A DNA stretch of 64,000 nt from positions 29,891 through 93,890 of the forward strand of contig WGMW01000039.1 of assembly GCA_016124845.1 (NCBI GenBank), in the 5' to 3' direction. Positions within the stretch are counted from its first letter, which is position 1. The number at the start of each line of letters is the position of its first letter. Below are positions 25,489 to 32,702 of this stretch, one piece after another. This DNA is from Flavobacteriales bacterium. Its GTDB lineage: Bacteria; Bacteroidota; Bacteroidia; UBA10329. Made by a program: the position numbers and the translations under genes. The notes under the pieces are model-generated. The model saw only the letters and a list, made by a program, of their open reading frames with translations, was not told the origin of the DNA and ran no database searches.

Positions 25489-26685
25489 TTCCGCCATCAC
25501 GCACACGAAAAGTCCGTTCTCCCTATCGTTGTAGATGTTGAACAGTGAGTTGAACTTCACATTGGCCACCACGTAATTCAAGTTCGTAGAACGGTATTCC
25601 TCTTCAATTGAAACGATATCCAGTTTCCTCAGGTCTTCACGGTCAGTGAAGCGGATGTACAATTTCAGTTCGAAATCGGTGTCGAGTTTCAGATTCGGGC
25701 GACCGTTTTTGATGGACTTGTCGAGTTTCTTGTAGGCGTATTTGTAATCATAGGTAAGTGCCGAAACATCCGAGAGGACCGCGCTTCCTGTTGGATACGA
25801 ACCCGCACCTTTTCCAGCCAGCGTTTGACGGTCAGAATAAGCACCTTCCACTTCAACAGCGTTGTATTCGTAGTTGATATTGTATAGCGCTGTGCCACGA
25901 TCCACGAACTGCGGCAGCACATAAACTCGCACCGTATCATCGATCTTCGAAGCCTTTGCCACCAACTTGATGCGCTTGTCGCGCTGCTTGGCAAACTGAA
26001 TATCATCGAACGAAACGTTATTGATGCCGAGGTTCAGAATCTGATCGGGTTTCAGAATTACACCAAAGGCATGAATGGCCAACAGACACAATTTGTACTT
26101 GCTATCGAAACCGCCCACATCCAGCCACGGATCGCTTTCGGCAAAGCCCGCTTCCTGAGCGAGATTCAGTGCTTCCGAATAATCCATCTTCTCCACTTCC
26201 ATCATGGTCAGGATATAATTGGATGAACCGTTCAGGATTCCTTCCACGTGCTCCAAAAGCTCGTTGTCGTAATACTCCTCCAAGTTGCGGATGATGGGAA
26301 TGCTGCCTCCAGCCGAGCCTTCATAAAGCAACGCCACTTTATACTTCTTCTGCAGTTCGTACAGCTCCGCGAAGTTCTCGGCCAGCATCTTTTTGTTGGC
26401 CGTAACCACATTCACGCCATTGCGCATGGCTTCGCTCACGATCTTGAACGCTTCGTCCGCATCATCGATCAGCTCCACCACCACATCCAAGTTGTCGCGG
26501 CTCAGAATATCGGCCTTGTCAAACGTGAAATAGCTGCTATCGATCTTCCGTTTCTTGGTTCGGTCCTTCACACAGATCTTCTCCACGCTCGCCTCCAATA
26601 TCTGCGATTGGTTCAGCACATCGTAAAGTCCTTGCCCCACACATCCGAAGCCGAATAGACCGAGTTTGATTTTCTTGTCTTCCAT
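25486..26685 (-). CDS. hom: Homoserine dehydrogenase
   Basis: A 399-residue NAD(P)-dependent enzyme with the Rossmann motif GFGCVGQG (residues 12-19). Catalytic-region segments include TANKKMLAENF, EGSAGGSIPIIRNLEEYY, ILNGSSNYILT and GFAESDPWLDVGGFDSKYK with its Lys/Asp pairs. The GKGAGSYPTGSAVLSD motif fits monofunctional homoserine dehydrogenase. It reduces aspartate semialdehyde to homoserine, the branch point to threonine and methionine, and supplies the acceptor used by MetX nearby. It is the last gene of the cys/met run, 38 bases after cysH. Confidence 0.92.
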   Translation of the reverse strand: MEDKKIKLGLFGFGCVGQGLYDVLNQSQILEASVEKICVKDRTKKRKIDSSYFTFDKADILSRDNLDVVVELIDDADEAFKIVSEAMRNGVNVVTANKKMLAENFAELYELQKKYKVALLYEGSAGGSIPIIRNLEEYYDNELLEHVEGILNGSSNYILTMMEVEKMDYSEALNLAQEAGFAESDPWLDVGGFDSKYKLCLLAIHAFGVILKPDQILNLGINNVSFDDIQFAKQRDKRIKLVAKASKIDDTVRVYVLPQFVDRGTALYNINYEYNAVEVEGAYSDRQTLAGKGAGSYPTGSAVLSDVSALTYDYKYAYKKLDKSIKNGRPNLKLDTDFELKLYIRFTDREDLRKLDIVSIEEEYRSTNLNYVVANVKFNSLFNIYNDRENGLFVCVMAE

Positions 26686-26723
26686 GAATATTCTTAATTC
26701 TTCATTTCTAATTCATAATTGCA

Positions 26724-27371
26724 TCATAGATGCAAGCCGCATTCCGTCTTTCCTGATGTTCCCCAACGTCCACTTCTACCCTTTCCCTTAAAGGTGCATT
26801 GCGCACAACCGATGGAATGATACCCGACTTTTTCGAGGGGATGTTTCGGCAGATCATGCTCCGCGAAATAAGCATTCTGTTCCTCTTCCGTGAAGTCGAT
26901 TATCGGATGGAATTTGAGCAGGTTTCCTTTCTTCTCAAAAATCTTCCGCGATTTGCGTTCGGTGTTCTGAAATCGCATCAACCCCGACATCCACACTTCA
27001 TAATTTGGCTTCAGCGCATCCAACGGTTCCACCTTATTGATGGAACAGCACAGGTCTGGGTCTTTTGTCCACGTTTGGTCATCACGCGTAAATGCATTTT
27101 TCCAATCCGCAGGGAGGACCTTTTCAAGGTTCAGACCGAGTTGTTCTGTGAGCTGATCGCGGTACGCCATCGTCTCGGCAAAATGATAGGTCGTATCAAT
27201 GAAATGCACCTTCTGCTCGGGTTTCAGCTTCGAAACCAAATGCAACAGAATTGCCGCAGACGTTCCGAACGATGACGTAAACAGCACCTTGTCGAAGTCG
27301 CGGTACACGTTCAGGATGCGGTCTTCCACCGTCATCTGCCCGTACCTATCGTTCAACTCCTGCAAATTCAT
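26724..27371 (-). CDS. cysH: APS/PAPS reductase (4Fe-4S type)
   Basis: A 215-residue reductase. The cysteine pattern CC at 108-109 (DLCCSIN) and CAQC at 189-192 with a final TECGLH (Cys 211) fits the [4Fe-4S] form, in which four Cys bind the cluster and the last is catalytic; such enzymes usually act on APS. It reduces activated sulfate to sulfite with thioredoxin or a similar donor. A 97-base intergenic repeat lies directly upstream, between it and the precorrin-2 dehydrogenase gene. Confidence 0.92.
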   Translation of the reverse strand: MNLQELNDRYGQMTVEDRILNVYRDFDKVLFTSSFGTSAAILLHLVSKLKPEQKVHFIDTTYHFAETMAYRDQLTEQLGLNLEKVLPADWKNAFTRDDQTWTKDPDLCCSINKVEPLDALKPNYEVWMSGLMRFQNTERKSRKIFEKKGNLLKFHPIIDFTEEEQNAYFAEHDLPKHPLEKVGYHSIGCAQCTFKGKGRSGRWGTSGKTECGLHL

Positions 27372-27380
27372 CTTCTACTT

Positions 27381-27477
27381 TTTTACCACAGAGAACACTA
27401 AGGTTTCACAGAGGAACACAGAGAAATAATCCGCGAAATCTGAGAAAATCTGTGCATCTGTGGCTAATCAATGTTTA
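27381..27477. repeat. Dispersed CACAGAG-type intergenic repeat, copy A
   Basis: Contains TTTTACCACAGAGAACACTA, then ACAGAGGAACACAGAGAAAT, then AAAATCTGTGCATCTGTGGC. The same architecture recurs at 28926-29025 with about 80 percent agreement by eye. The tail overlaps the stop codon of the adjacent gene. Confidence 0.75.
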
Positions 27478-28065
27478 TCGTTTGGTTTCAGATAACAGTC
27501 CTACGGTAAGTTCGTTCATCCTCTTCACCTTGAACTCAAAATCATCCTTGAGCGTAGCACGAATGGCACGTAGATTATTCGCCAATTGGTTAATGTCTTC
27601 TGGGATCACCTCTTCAAATAGCTGCCGCAAACGTTTGGCAAGTGTAGGCGATTTTCCGTTAGTGGAAATGGCAATTTTCAGGTCGCCTTTGGTCACAATT
27701 CCACCCAAGTAGAAATCGCACATTTCAGGTGTATCGGCCACATTGGTCAGAATGCCTTTCTGCTTCGCGATGGCCTTCACTTTTTCGTGCAACGATGGAT
27801 TTTCGGTTGCCAGGATCAGCAGTTGTTTTCCTTCCAGGTCACGTTCCTCAAACGAGCGCTCGATCAATTTCACCGAAGGATGTTTTGCAGCAAGGTCGAT
27901 CACCTCCTGTTTGAAGAATTTGGCCACCACCGTCACTTTCGCATTCGGACTGCTTTTGAGCAGGAACGTGAGTTTTTCCAACCCCACATTTCCAGCGCCT
28001 ACAAGTAGCATTTCAAACTCGTGAACCTTCAGGAAAATGGGGTATAGTTCGTTTTGGGTACTCAT
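27475..28065 (-). CDS. Precorrin-2 dehydrogenase / sirohydrochlorin ferrochelatase (CysG N-domain type)
   Basis: A 196-residue protein (start at MSTQNELYP; an in-frame ATG lies three codons upstream). The NAD-binding region EMLLVGAGNVGLEKL and the segment LILATENPSLHEKV match the Met8p/CysG N-terminal domain. ADTPEMCDFYLGGIV is the region with the metal-handling residues, followed by NGKSPTLAKRLRQL. It makes siroheme from precorrin-2, the cofactor needed by the sulfite reductase in the same operon. A palindromic repeat separates it from cobA. Confidence 0.88.
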   Translation of the reverse strand: MSTQNELYPIFLKVHEFEMLLVGAGNVGLEKLTFLLKSSPNAKVTVVAKFFKQEVIDLAAKHPSVKLIERSFEERDLEGKQLLILATENPSLHEKVKAIAKQKGILTNVADTPEMCDFYLGGIVTKGDLKIAISTNGKSPTLAKRLRQLFEEVIPEDINQLANNLRAIRATLKDDFEFKVKRMNELTVGLLSETKR

Positions 28066-28088
28066 GATTAACATTTCTTACGGTCATG

Positions 28089-28132
28089 CTGAACTTGTTT
28101 CAGCATCTAAATAGACCCTGAAACAAGTTCAG
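28089..28132. repeat. Palindromic dispersed element between cobA and the precorrin-2 dehydrogenase gene
   Basis: CTGAACTTGTTTCAG (28089-28103) and its exact reverse complement CTGAAACAAGTTCAG (28118-28132) are 14 bases apart. Elements with this core are scattered through many bacterial genomes; here it may act as a hairpin between two genes of the operon. Confidence 0.75.
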
Positions 28133-28152
28133 GGTGACACGAATCGGTCGTT

Positions 28153-28917
28153 TTACTGTTTTAAATAATTCGTCTCTACAAAAGCGTGACTGAAATTGGG
28201 ATGATGCTTCACCACCTCTCCCAAAACAATGATGGCGGGAGCACCAATCTGGCTATCAGCCGCCAATTTTTCAATCGTATCTACGGTACCCAAAACCACC
28301 TTTTCGTTCTCCAACGAACCATTCTGAATGATGGCAACAGGCATCTCATTGCGACCAGCATTTCGGTACGTTTCTGCGATGAGGGCCAGTTTTTTCGTTC
28401 CCATCAACACGATAACCGTGGCTGAGCTTTGAGCCGCCAACGTCAGATCTTTCGAGAGTTCAAGATCTTTCGTTGTGCCTGTGATCACCCAGAAACTTTC
28501 GCTGTCTTCTCTTCGCGTTACTGGGATTTTTTGCAATCCAGGAACACCGATGGAACTGCTGATGCCAGGCACAACTTCAGTAGGAATATCGAATGCCTCA
28601 ACGTACTCGATTTCTTCCTGTCCACGCCCGAACACAAACGGGTCGCCACCTTTCAGTCGCACAACATGTCCGTAATTCAATGCATATTCCACAATCAATT
28701 TGTTGATCTCATCCTGCTTGAATGAATGTTGCCCAGAACGCTTGCCGACAAACACTTTCGGAGCGTTTTTCGGAGCATAGTTCAAAAGGTCAGGGTGCGT
28801 CAGCGCATCGTATAGTACGGCATCTGCCTTGGTCAAAGCCTTCATACCTTTGATGCTTATCAGGTCTGGGTCGCCTGGGCCAGCGCCTAATAATGTGAGT
28901 TTGGGGTTATTTTTCAT
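28153..28917 (-). CDS. cobA: Uroporphyrinogen-III C-methyltransferase (SUMT)
   Basis: A 254-residue SAM-dependent methyltransferase with the SUMT signatures LLGAGPGDPDLISIKG (start), VRLKGGDPFVFGRGQEE, and VVPGISSSIGVPG. It methylates uroporphyrinogen III twice to give precorrin-2, feeding the next gene for siroheme synthesis. It is a separate protein instead of the CysG fusion found in enteric bacteria. It is encoded downstream of the sulfite reductase gene, with the second CACAGAG-type repeat between them. Confidence 0.93.
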   Translation of the reverse strand: MKNNPKLTLLGAGPGDPDLISIKGMKALTKADAVLYDALTHPDLLNYAPKNAPKVFVGKRSGQHSFKQDEINKLIVEYALNYGHVVRLKGGDPFVFGRGQEEIEYVEAFDIPTEVVPGISSSIGVPGLQKIPVTRREDSESFWVITGTTKDLELSKDLTLAAQSSATVIVLMGTKKLALIAETYRNAGRNEMPVAIIQNGSLENEKVVLGTVDTIEKLAADSQIGAPAIIVLGEVVKHHPNFSHAFVETNYLKQ

Positions 28918-28925
28918 AATTGTTG

Positions 28926-29025
28926 TTTTTTACCACAGAGAGCACGGAGGCTACACGGAGAGACACAGAGAAATTTCATCTGAGAAATCCGTGAAAATCT
29001 GTGCATCTGTGGCTATTTCATGTTT
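28926..29025. repeat. Dispersed CACAGAG-type intergenic repeat, copy B
   Basis: TTTTTACCACAGAGAGCACG, then GAGAGACACAGAGAAAT and AAAATCTGTGCATCTGTGGC, matching copy A at 27381. It lies between cobA and the sulfite reductase gene. A further short CACGCAGAG/CACAGAG piece follows near 29032-29060. Confidence 0.75.
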
Positions 29026-29081
29026 TATTGTCACGCAGAGTAAAAGAGAACACAGAGAAACATTTTCTCCTTTTTCATTTT

Positions 29082-31178
29082 TCATTTTTCTCCTTTCAGT
29101 TGTTCTTCTCTGTAATTTTTGATGGTGACAAGGAATTGCTCCGCTTGCGCGAAATACAGTTTTGCGAATTCCTTCGAGGGTTTCTCCGAACGCATTGTCA
29201 ACACCAGTTCCGTGAATGTCGTTCCAAATTGAATTTTGACCGTTTCCACGAACGTTTTGTCGAAATCGGAGATGATGCCTGCCTGTGTGTTGCAACGGAC
29301 GTTGTCGCCCAAAAGCAAGCCTTTTGCTCCGTTAACAAAAGCGGTGTAGGTGTGGTAAATGCCATCTGCGTAGCGACTTTCCTTCAATGCTTCTGTAGCC
29401 CATTCGAGCTTTTCTTCAGCTTCGAAAAACAGTGTTTGCACAAGGTCAATAACCACACCAGCACACTCTCCCAATCCAATTTCAGGCTTGAAAAGTTGTT
29501 CTTTGCCCCAATCGTAGTAATCGCTCTCTTGAATCGTTTCCAACTCGGCAAGCGGCTTGAAAAGTTCATAGAAATAATGGTTGCCCAAACGCTGGTAGTA
29601 GTCATTGAAGTACTCGCCTTCAAGCCCGTTTTCTTCGTAATCATTCAATACCGAACGAAGCAAATCAGGTGTTCTTTTCGATGGAATTTTGATGACCTTA
29701 TCGGCCACCGTTCCATTGCCGTTTCCGAGCGTTCCACCGCCCAAAAGCACTTGCATGGCAGGAACGACTTTTCCGTCATGCTTCATGGAACTTCCATGGA
29801 AACCGATGTTGGCAATGCCGTGCTGCCCGCATGAGTTCATGCAACCGCTGATCTTGATTTTGATGTCACGGTTATGAATCAATTCTGGGTATTCCGAACG
29901 AATCACTTTTTCCAATTCAAGTGCCGTTCCCGTGCTGTTGGAAATCCCCAAGTTGCAGGTGTCCGTTCCTGGACAAGCCGTAATGTCGGCCACACTGTCG
30001 AAGCCTGGTTCTGCCAAACCGAGCGCGTTCAGTCCTTCATACAAGGGCGAAAGTGCTTCTTGCGTTACGTAGCGCAACAGATAACCTTGATTGATGGTCA
30101 CACGGATGTCATCAGCCGCAAATTCCTTCACCACCTTGGCAAAAGCACGGGCAGTATCGGATGAAATATTTCCCAACGGAACACGGACAAAAACCCCGAA
30201 GAAACCTTCCTGTTTCTGCTCAAAAACGTTCGTTTTGAGCCAGTTGTCATAATGCTCTCGGTCTTTGATGCGAGCGGTAAGCACGGTTCCCAATTTTGGT
30301 GGTTCGGGCGTGATGACCGCGTTTCGATCAACCCAAACTTCTTGATCCTTCAACGCTACGTACTCGCCCTTGATCTGCTTCATCAGTTCTTCCAAACCGA
30401 CATCCTGAAGCAAGTATTTGAATCGCGCCTTGTTTCTACGATTTCGCTCTCCGTAACGGTCGAAAATGCGCAACGTAGCAGCGGTGAATGGGATGATCTT
30501 TTCTTCTTCGAGAAACTCGAAAGCGGTCAGAGCCAAATGCGGCTGAGCACCCAAGCCACCACCGATAAGCACTTTGAAACCGCGCTTTTCTCCATTTAGA
30601 ACAGGGATGAACCCGAGGTCGTGGATGAGGGTGAAAGACGTGTCTTTGACCGTTGACGCAAAGGCGATTTTGAACTTACGCCCCATTTCCTGACAGATCG
30701 GATTTCGTAGAAAATATTCGAACATCTGCTGCGCATAAGGCGAGACATCGAACGGCTCTTCGGGGTCGATGCCAGCCTTGTCAGAAGCCGTAATGTTGCG
30801 CACCGTGTTTCCGCAAGCTTCGCGAAGTGTGATGTTGGATTTTTCCAATTCGTGCCAAAGCTGTGGTGTTCGGTCCAAACTCACGTAATGGATCTGAATG
30901 TCCTGTCGCGTGGTAGCATGCAGCGTGCTGCTGGCGTACTCATCCGAAATGTCCGCGATCTTAATCAGTTGCTCGCTGGTCATCCTGCCGTACGGGATCT
31001 TGATGCGGATCATCTGCACGCCTTGCTGCCGCTGGCCGTAAACGCCTCGCGCCAACCGCAGACTGCGGAATTTCTCCTCGTCAACCTTGCCTTCTTTGAA
31101 GAGACGGATCTTCTTTTCCAGATCGAGAATGTCCTTCTCAACCACGGGGTTTTCTAACTCTGTTCTGAAACTCTGCAT
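29082..31178 (-). CDS. Siroheme sulfite (or nitrite) reductase with C-terminal helical (HEPN-like) extension
   Basis: A 698-residue protein starting at MQSFRTELENP. It has the two-half layout of the sulfite/nitrite reductase hemoprotein family, with the heme-cluster Cys in ACPGTDTCNLG (about residue 404) and SGCMNSCGQHG (about 446). The first ~550 residues form the reductase. The last ~150 (SRYADGIYHTYTAFVNGAKG) are helical and resemble a HEPN-like domain; this extension is longer than in classic CysI. It takes six electrons to reduce sulfite to sulfide; context with siroheme, APS reductase and metX/metZ genes favours sulfite over nitrite. Expression is probably governed by the two attenuators upstream. 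Confidence 0.88.
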   Translation of the reverse strand: MQSFRTELENPVVEKDILDLEKKIRLFKEGKVDEEKFRSLRLARGVYGQRQQGVQMIRIKIPYGRMTSEQLIKIADISDEYASSTLHATTRQDIQIHYVSLDRTPQLWHELEKSNITLREACGNTVRNITASDKAGIDPEEPFDVSPYAQQMFEYFLRNPICQEMGRKFKIAFASTVKDTSFTLIHDLGFIPVLNGEKRGFKVLIGGGLGAQPHLALTAFEFLEEEKIIPFTAATLRIFDRYGERNRRNKARFKYLLQDVGLEELMKQIKGEYVALKDQEVWVDRNAVITPEPPKLGTVLTARIKDREHYDNWLKTNVFEQKQEGFFGVFVRVPLGNISSDTARAFAKVVKEFAADDIRVTINQGYLLRYVTQEALSPLYEGLNALGLAEPGFDSVADITACPGTDTCNLGISNSTGTALELEKVIRSEYPELIHNRDIKIKISGCMNSCGQHGIANIGFHGSSMKHDGKVVPAMQVLLGGGTLGNGNGTVADKVIKIPSKRTPDLLRSVLNDYEENGLEGEYFNDYYQRLGNHYFYELFKPLAELETIQESDYYDWGKEQLFKPEIGLGECAGVVIDLVQTLFFEAEEKLEWATEALKESRYADGIYHTYTAFVNGAKGLLLGDNVRCNTQAGIISDFDKTFVETVKIQFGTTFTELVLTMRSEKPSKEFAKLYFAQAEQFLVTIKNYREEQLKGEK

Positions 31179-31203
31179 ATATATTGGTTTGTTTTTGTGC
31201 ATT

Positions 31204-31237
31204 AAAAAAGCCCTTCCACGCTTGGCAGAAGGGCTTT
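31204..31237 (-). terminator. Attenuator 2: intrinsic terminator after the second Cys4 ORF
   Basis: On the minus strand AAAGCCCTTC pairs perfectly with GAAGGGCTTT (11-base loop) and is followed by TTTTTT. It lies between the second small ORF (stop at 31261) and the sulfite reductase start (31178), so it would stop transcripts before the structural genes unless pre-empted. Confidence 0.85.
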
Positions 31238-31260
31238 GTACGATTGAATTGAATGTACCA

Positions 31261-31323
31261 TCACCACCTCCACCTCTCGGCAGACATGCAGCAACAACAC
31301 ATCATTTTATTCACTCGGATCAT
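31261..31323 (-). CDS. Cys4 leader peptide 2 (20 codons)
   Basis: The 20-codon frame MIRVNKMMCCCCM... ending RWRW has a run of four cysteine codons (TGT TGT TGC TGC at 31299-31288) directly after two Met codons. It stops at 31261-31263, 23 bases before the terminator stem. It is too short for a normal gene and sits between a first such unit and the sulfite reductase gene. It is interpreted as a leader peptide in which ribosome stalling on Cys codons reports low cysteinyl-tRNA. I inferred the function from codon run, position and terminator; no translation evidence is available. Confidence 0.75.
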   Translation of the reverse strand: MIRVNKMMCCCCMSAERWRW

Positions 31324-31337
31324 CGTTTTCAAGTCAT

Positions 31338-31368
31338 AAAAAAAGCCCCTCAGTTGTTTGAGAGGCTT
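31338..31368 (-). terminator. Attenuator 1: intrinsic terminator after the first Cys4 ORF
   Basis: On the minus strand AAGCCTCTCA pairs with TGAGGGGCTT (one G-T pair) and is followed by TTTTT. The 5' arm AGCCTCTC (31367-31360) is also complementary to GAGAGGCT at 31410-31403, the last codons of the first leader ORF, giving a possible alternative antiterminator pairing. Confidence 0.85.
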
Positions 31369-31400
31369 GTAGTTTTCTGTTCGTTTATCCAATAAACGCA

Positions 31401-31478
31401 TCAGCCTCTCCACGAAAATGCACAGCAACAGCACATGCCGTTGTTCATCATTTCCATAAGAGACTTCATTGCTTTCAT
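31401..31478 (-). CDS. Cys4 leader peptide 1 (25 codons)
   Basis: The 25-codon frame begins MKAMKSLMEMM, continues NNGMCCCC and ends AFSWRG. The four Cys codons are TGC TGT TGC TGT (31433-31422). It is Met-rich (six Met) and Cys-rich, with the stop at 31401-31403. The ORF begins about 10 bases after a TACATTTG promoter element, so the mRNA leader before its start codon would be very short. It is followed by an intrinsic terminator. It is read as a ribosome-mediated attenuator for the sulfur operon. Confidence 0.8.
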   Translation of the reverse strand: MKAMKSLMEMMNNGMCCCCAFSWRG

Positions 31479-31488
31479 TGTGTGATGC

Positions 31489-31519
31489 CAAATGTAGAAT
31501 GCGAACTTTTACAAAACAA
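31489..31519 (-). promoter_or_regulatory. Bacteroidota-type promoter of the sulfur operon
   Basis: On the minus strand a TTG (31519-31517) is followed by 20 bases and TACATTTG (31496-31489), matching TAnnTTTG with nearly canonical spacing. It lies between the metX stop (31536) and leader ORF 1 (start 31478), so the sulfite reductase operon appears to have its own promoter. Confidence 0.75.
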
Positions 31520-31535
31520 CAGCGGTAACCATTTT

Positions 31536-32558
31536 TTAATATTTTGAGTTCAAAAAGTCGGCCAATAGACGCGAAACCGTATCTGTTTCAACCAAAAAAC
31601 CATCATGCCCAAAGGGCGATGAAATGACCTCTAACTGCGAATTTGGAATGTGCTTCGCGATGAATTGTTGCTCCGTTATCGGACAAAGAATGTCGCTATC
31701 GACACCGATTACCAGCGTGTTCGCTTGAATCATTCTAAGAGCTTCCTCAACCGAACTTCTTCCGCGCCCCAAATTGTGGCTGTCCATGGCTTTTGATAGT
31801 AGGATGTAACTCTGCGCGTTGAATCGTTTCACCAGTTTTTCGCCCTGATAACGGATGTACGAAGCGGCCTTATAGCCTACCAACTTCTCTTCTTCGTCTT
31901 CTTGCGTTTGCTTGAATGCCTCGTAGTTTCTGTATGTCAACATTCCGATTCCGCGAGCGGCTTTCAATCCATTCGCGCCAGCGTTGGGTGATTCATCTTT
32001 CCAAGTCGCATCAGCTTCAATGGCCAACCGTTGTGCCTCGTGAATGGAAATTTCCCAAGCAGATGCTTTGGCGCTTGTCACAAGCAAACAGAGGTTGTTG
32101 AAAAGACTTTCATCGGCAATTGCCCATTCCATCAATTGATAACCGCCCATGCTGCCGCCCATTCCCAGGGCAATTTTCTTCACGCCCAAATGCGCTTGCA
32201 ACAGTTGATGCGCTTTTACCATATCTCGTATCGTCACCATCGGAAACGAACCGAAATATGGTTTTCCAGTTTCTGGATTTTCCGTCAGCGGCCCCGAACT
32301 GCCATAGCACGAACCAAGAATGTTGGCGCAAACGATGAAGCATTTGCTCGGGTCAAACGTCCTCCCTTCTCCGAAAAGTCCGCTCCACCAGTCAGCAACA
32401 TCAGAGTTGGCGGTAAGCGCATGGCACACCCAAATGACGTTATCGCCAGCGGCATTCAACTCGCCATACGTGTGATAGGCGATTTCAACCTGCGGTAGAA
32501 TCGCGCCACACTCCAATGGAAATGGTTGGTTATGGATGTATTTTTGGACAGGATTCAT
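31536..32558 (-). CDS. metX: Homoserine O-acetyltransferase
   Basis: A 340-residue alpha/beta hydrolase-fold acyltransferase. The nucleophile is Ser 136 in GMGGSMGGYQ, with Asp in IGVDSDILCP and His in FGHDGFLV, the MetX triad. The N-terminal HALTANSDVADWWSG and FVICAN-like CFIVCANILGSCYGSSGP stretches are characteristic. It activates homoserine with acetyl-CoA for sulfhydrylation by MetZ. The start ATG (32558) is just beside a nested inverted repeat that fills the space to the divergent OsmC gene. Confidence 0.9.
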   Translation of the reverse strand: MNPVQKYIHNQPFPLECGAILPQVEIAYHTYGELNAAGDNVIWVCHALTANSDVADWWSGLFGEGRTFDPSKCFIVCANILGSCYGSSGPLTENPETGKPYFGSFPMVTIRDMVKAHQLLQAHLGVKKIALGMGGSMGGYQLMEWAIADESLFNNLCLLVTSAKASAWEISIHEAQRLAIEADATWKDESPNAGANGLKAARGIGMLTYRNYEAFKQTQEDEEEKLVGYKAASYIRYQGEKLVKRFNAQSYILLSKAMDSHNLGRGRSSVEEALRMIQANTLVIGVDSDILCPITEQQFIAKHIPNSQLEVISSPFGHDGFLVETDTVSRLLADFLNSKY

Positions 32559-32593
32559 TTCGGGGCTAAATATCGTAAAGCTGCGAAGGGTTT

Positions 32594-32695
32594 CGAATTA
32601 CGAATCCTGCAAGCAGTACGAATATGACGAATGCGCCCTTTCTGAACATTTGATAACCTCGAAGTATTCGCATATTCGTATCCATTCGTAATTCG
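32594..32695. repeat. Nested inverted repeat between metX and the OsmC gene
   Basis: Outer arms CGAATTACGAAT (32594-32605) and ATTCGTAATTCG (32684-32695) are exact reverse complements. Inner arms around TACGAATATG and CATATTCGTA (32617-32626, 32671-32680) also pair. The whole forms one long imperfect hairpin covering nearly the entire divergent promoter region. Confidence 0.7.
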
Positions 32696-32702
32696 CAACC
32701 AT

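Noticed and set aside
29001..29834. Plus-strand frame opposite the sulfite reductase end
   Set aside because: Antisense to a well-supported enzyme, starting inside the intergenic repeat.
31261..31491. A single 76-residue minus-strand protein covering the Cys run
   Set aside because: The frame passes through the first terminator hairpin and reads leader 1 in the wrong frame; two short ORFs, each ending before its own terminator, explain the sequence better.
31179..31535. SAM or other riboswitch upstream of sulfite reductase
   Set aside because: The conserved SAM-I or SAM-II elements are not visible; the coding content and hairpins are explained by leader peptides.
32352..32700. CRISPR-like spacing of the repeated CGAAT units near metX
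   Set aside because: The units are inverted and nested, not direct repeats with spacers; no cas genes are present.
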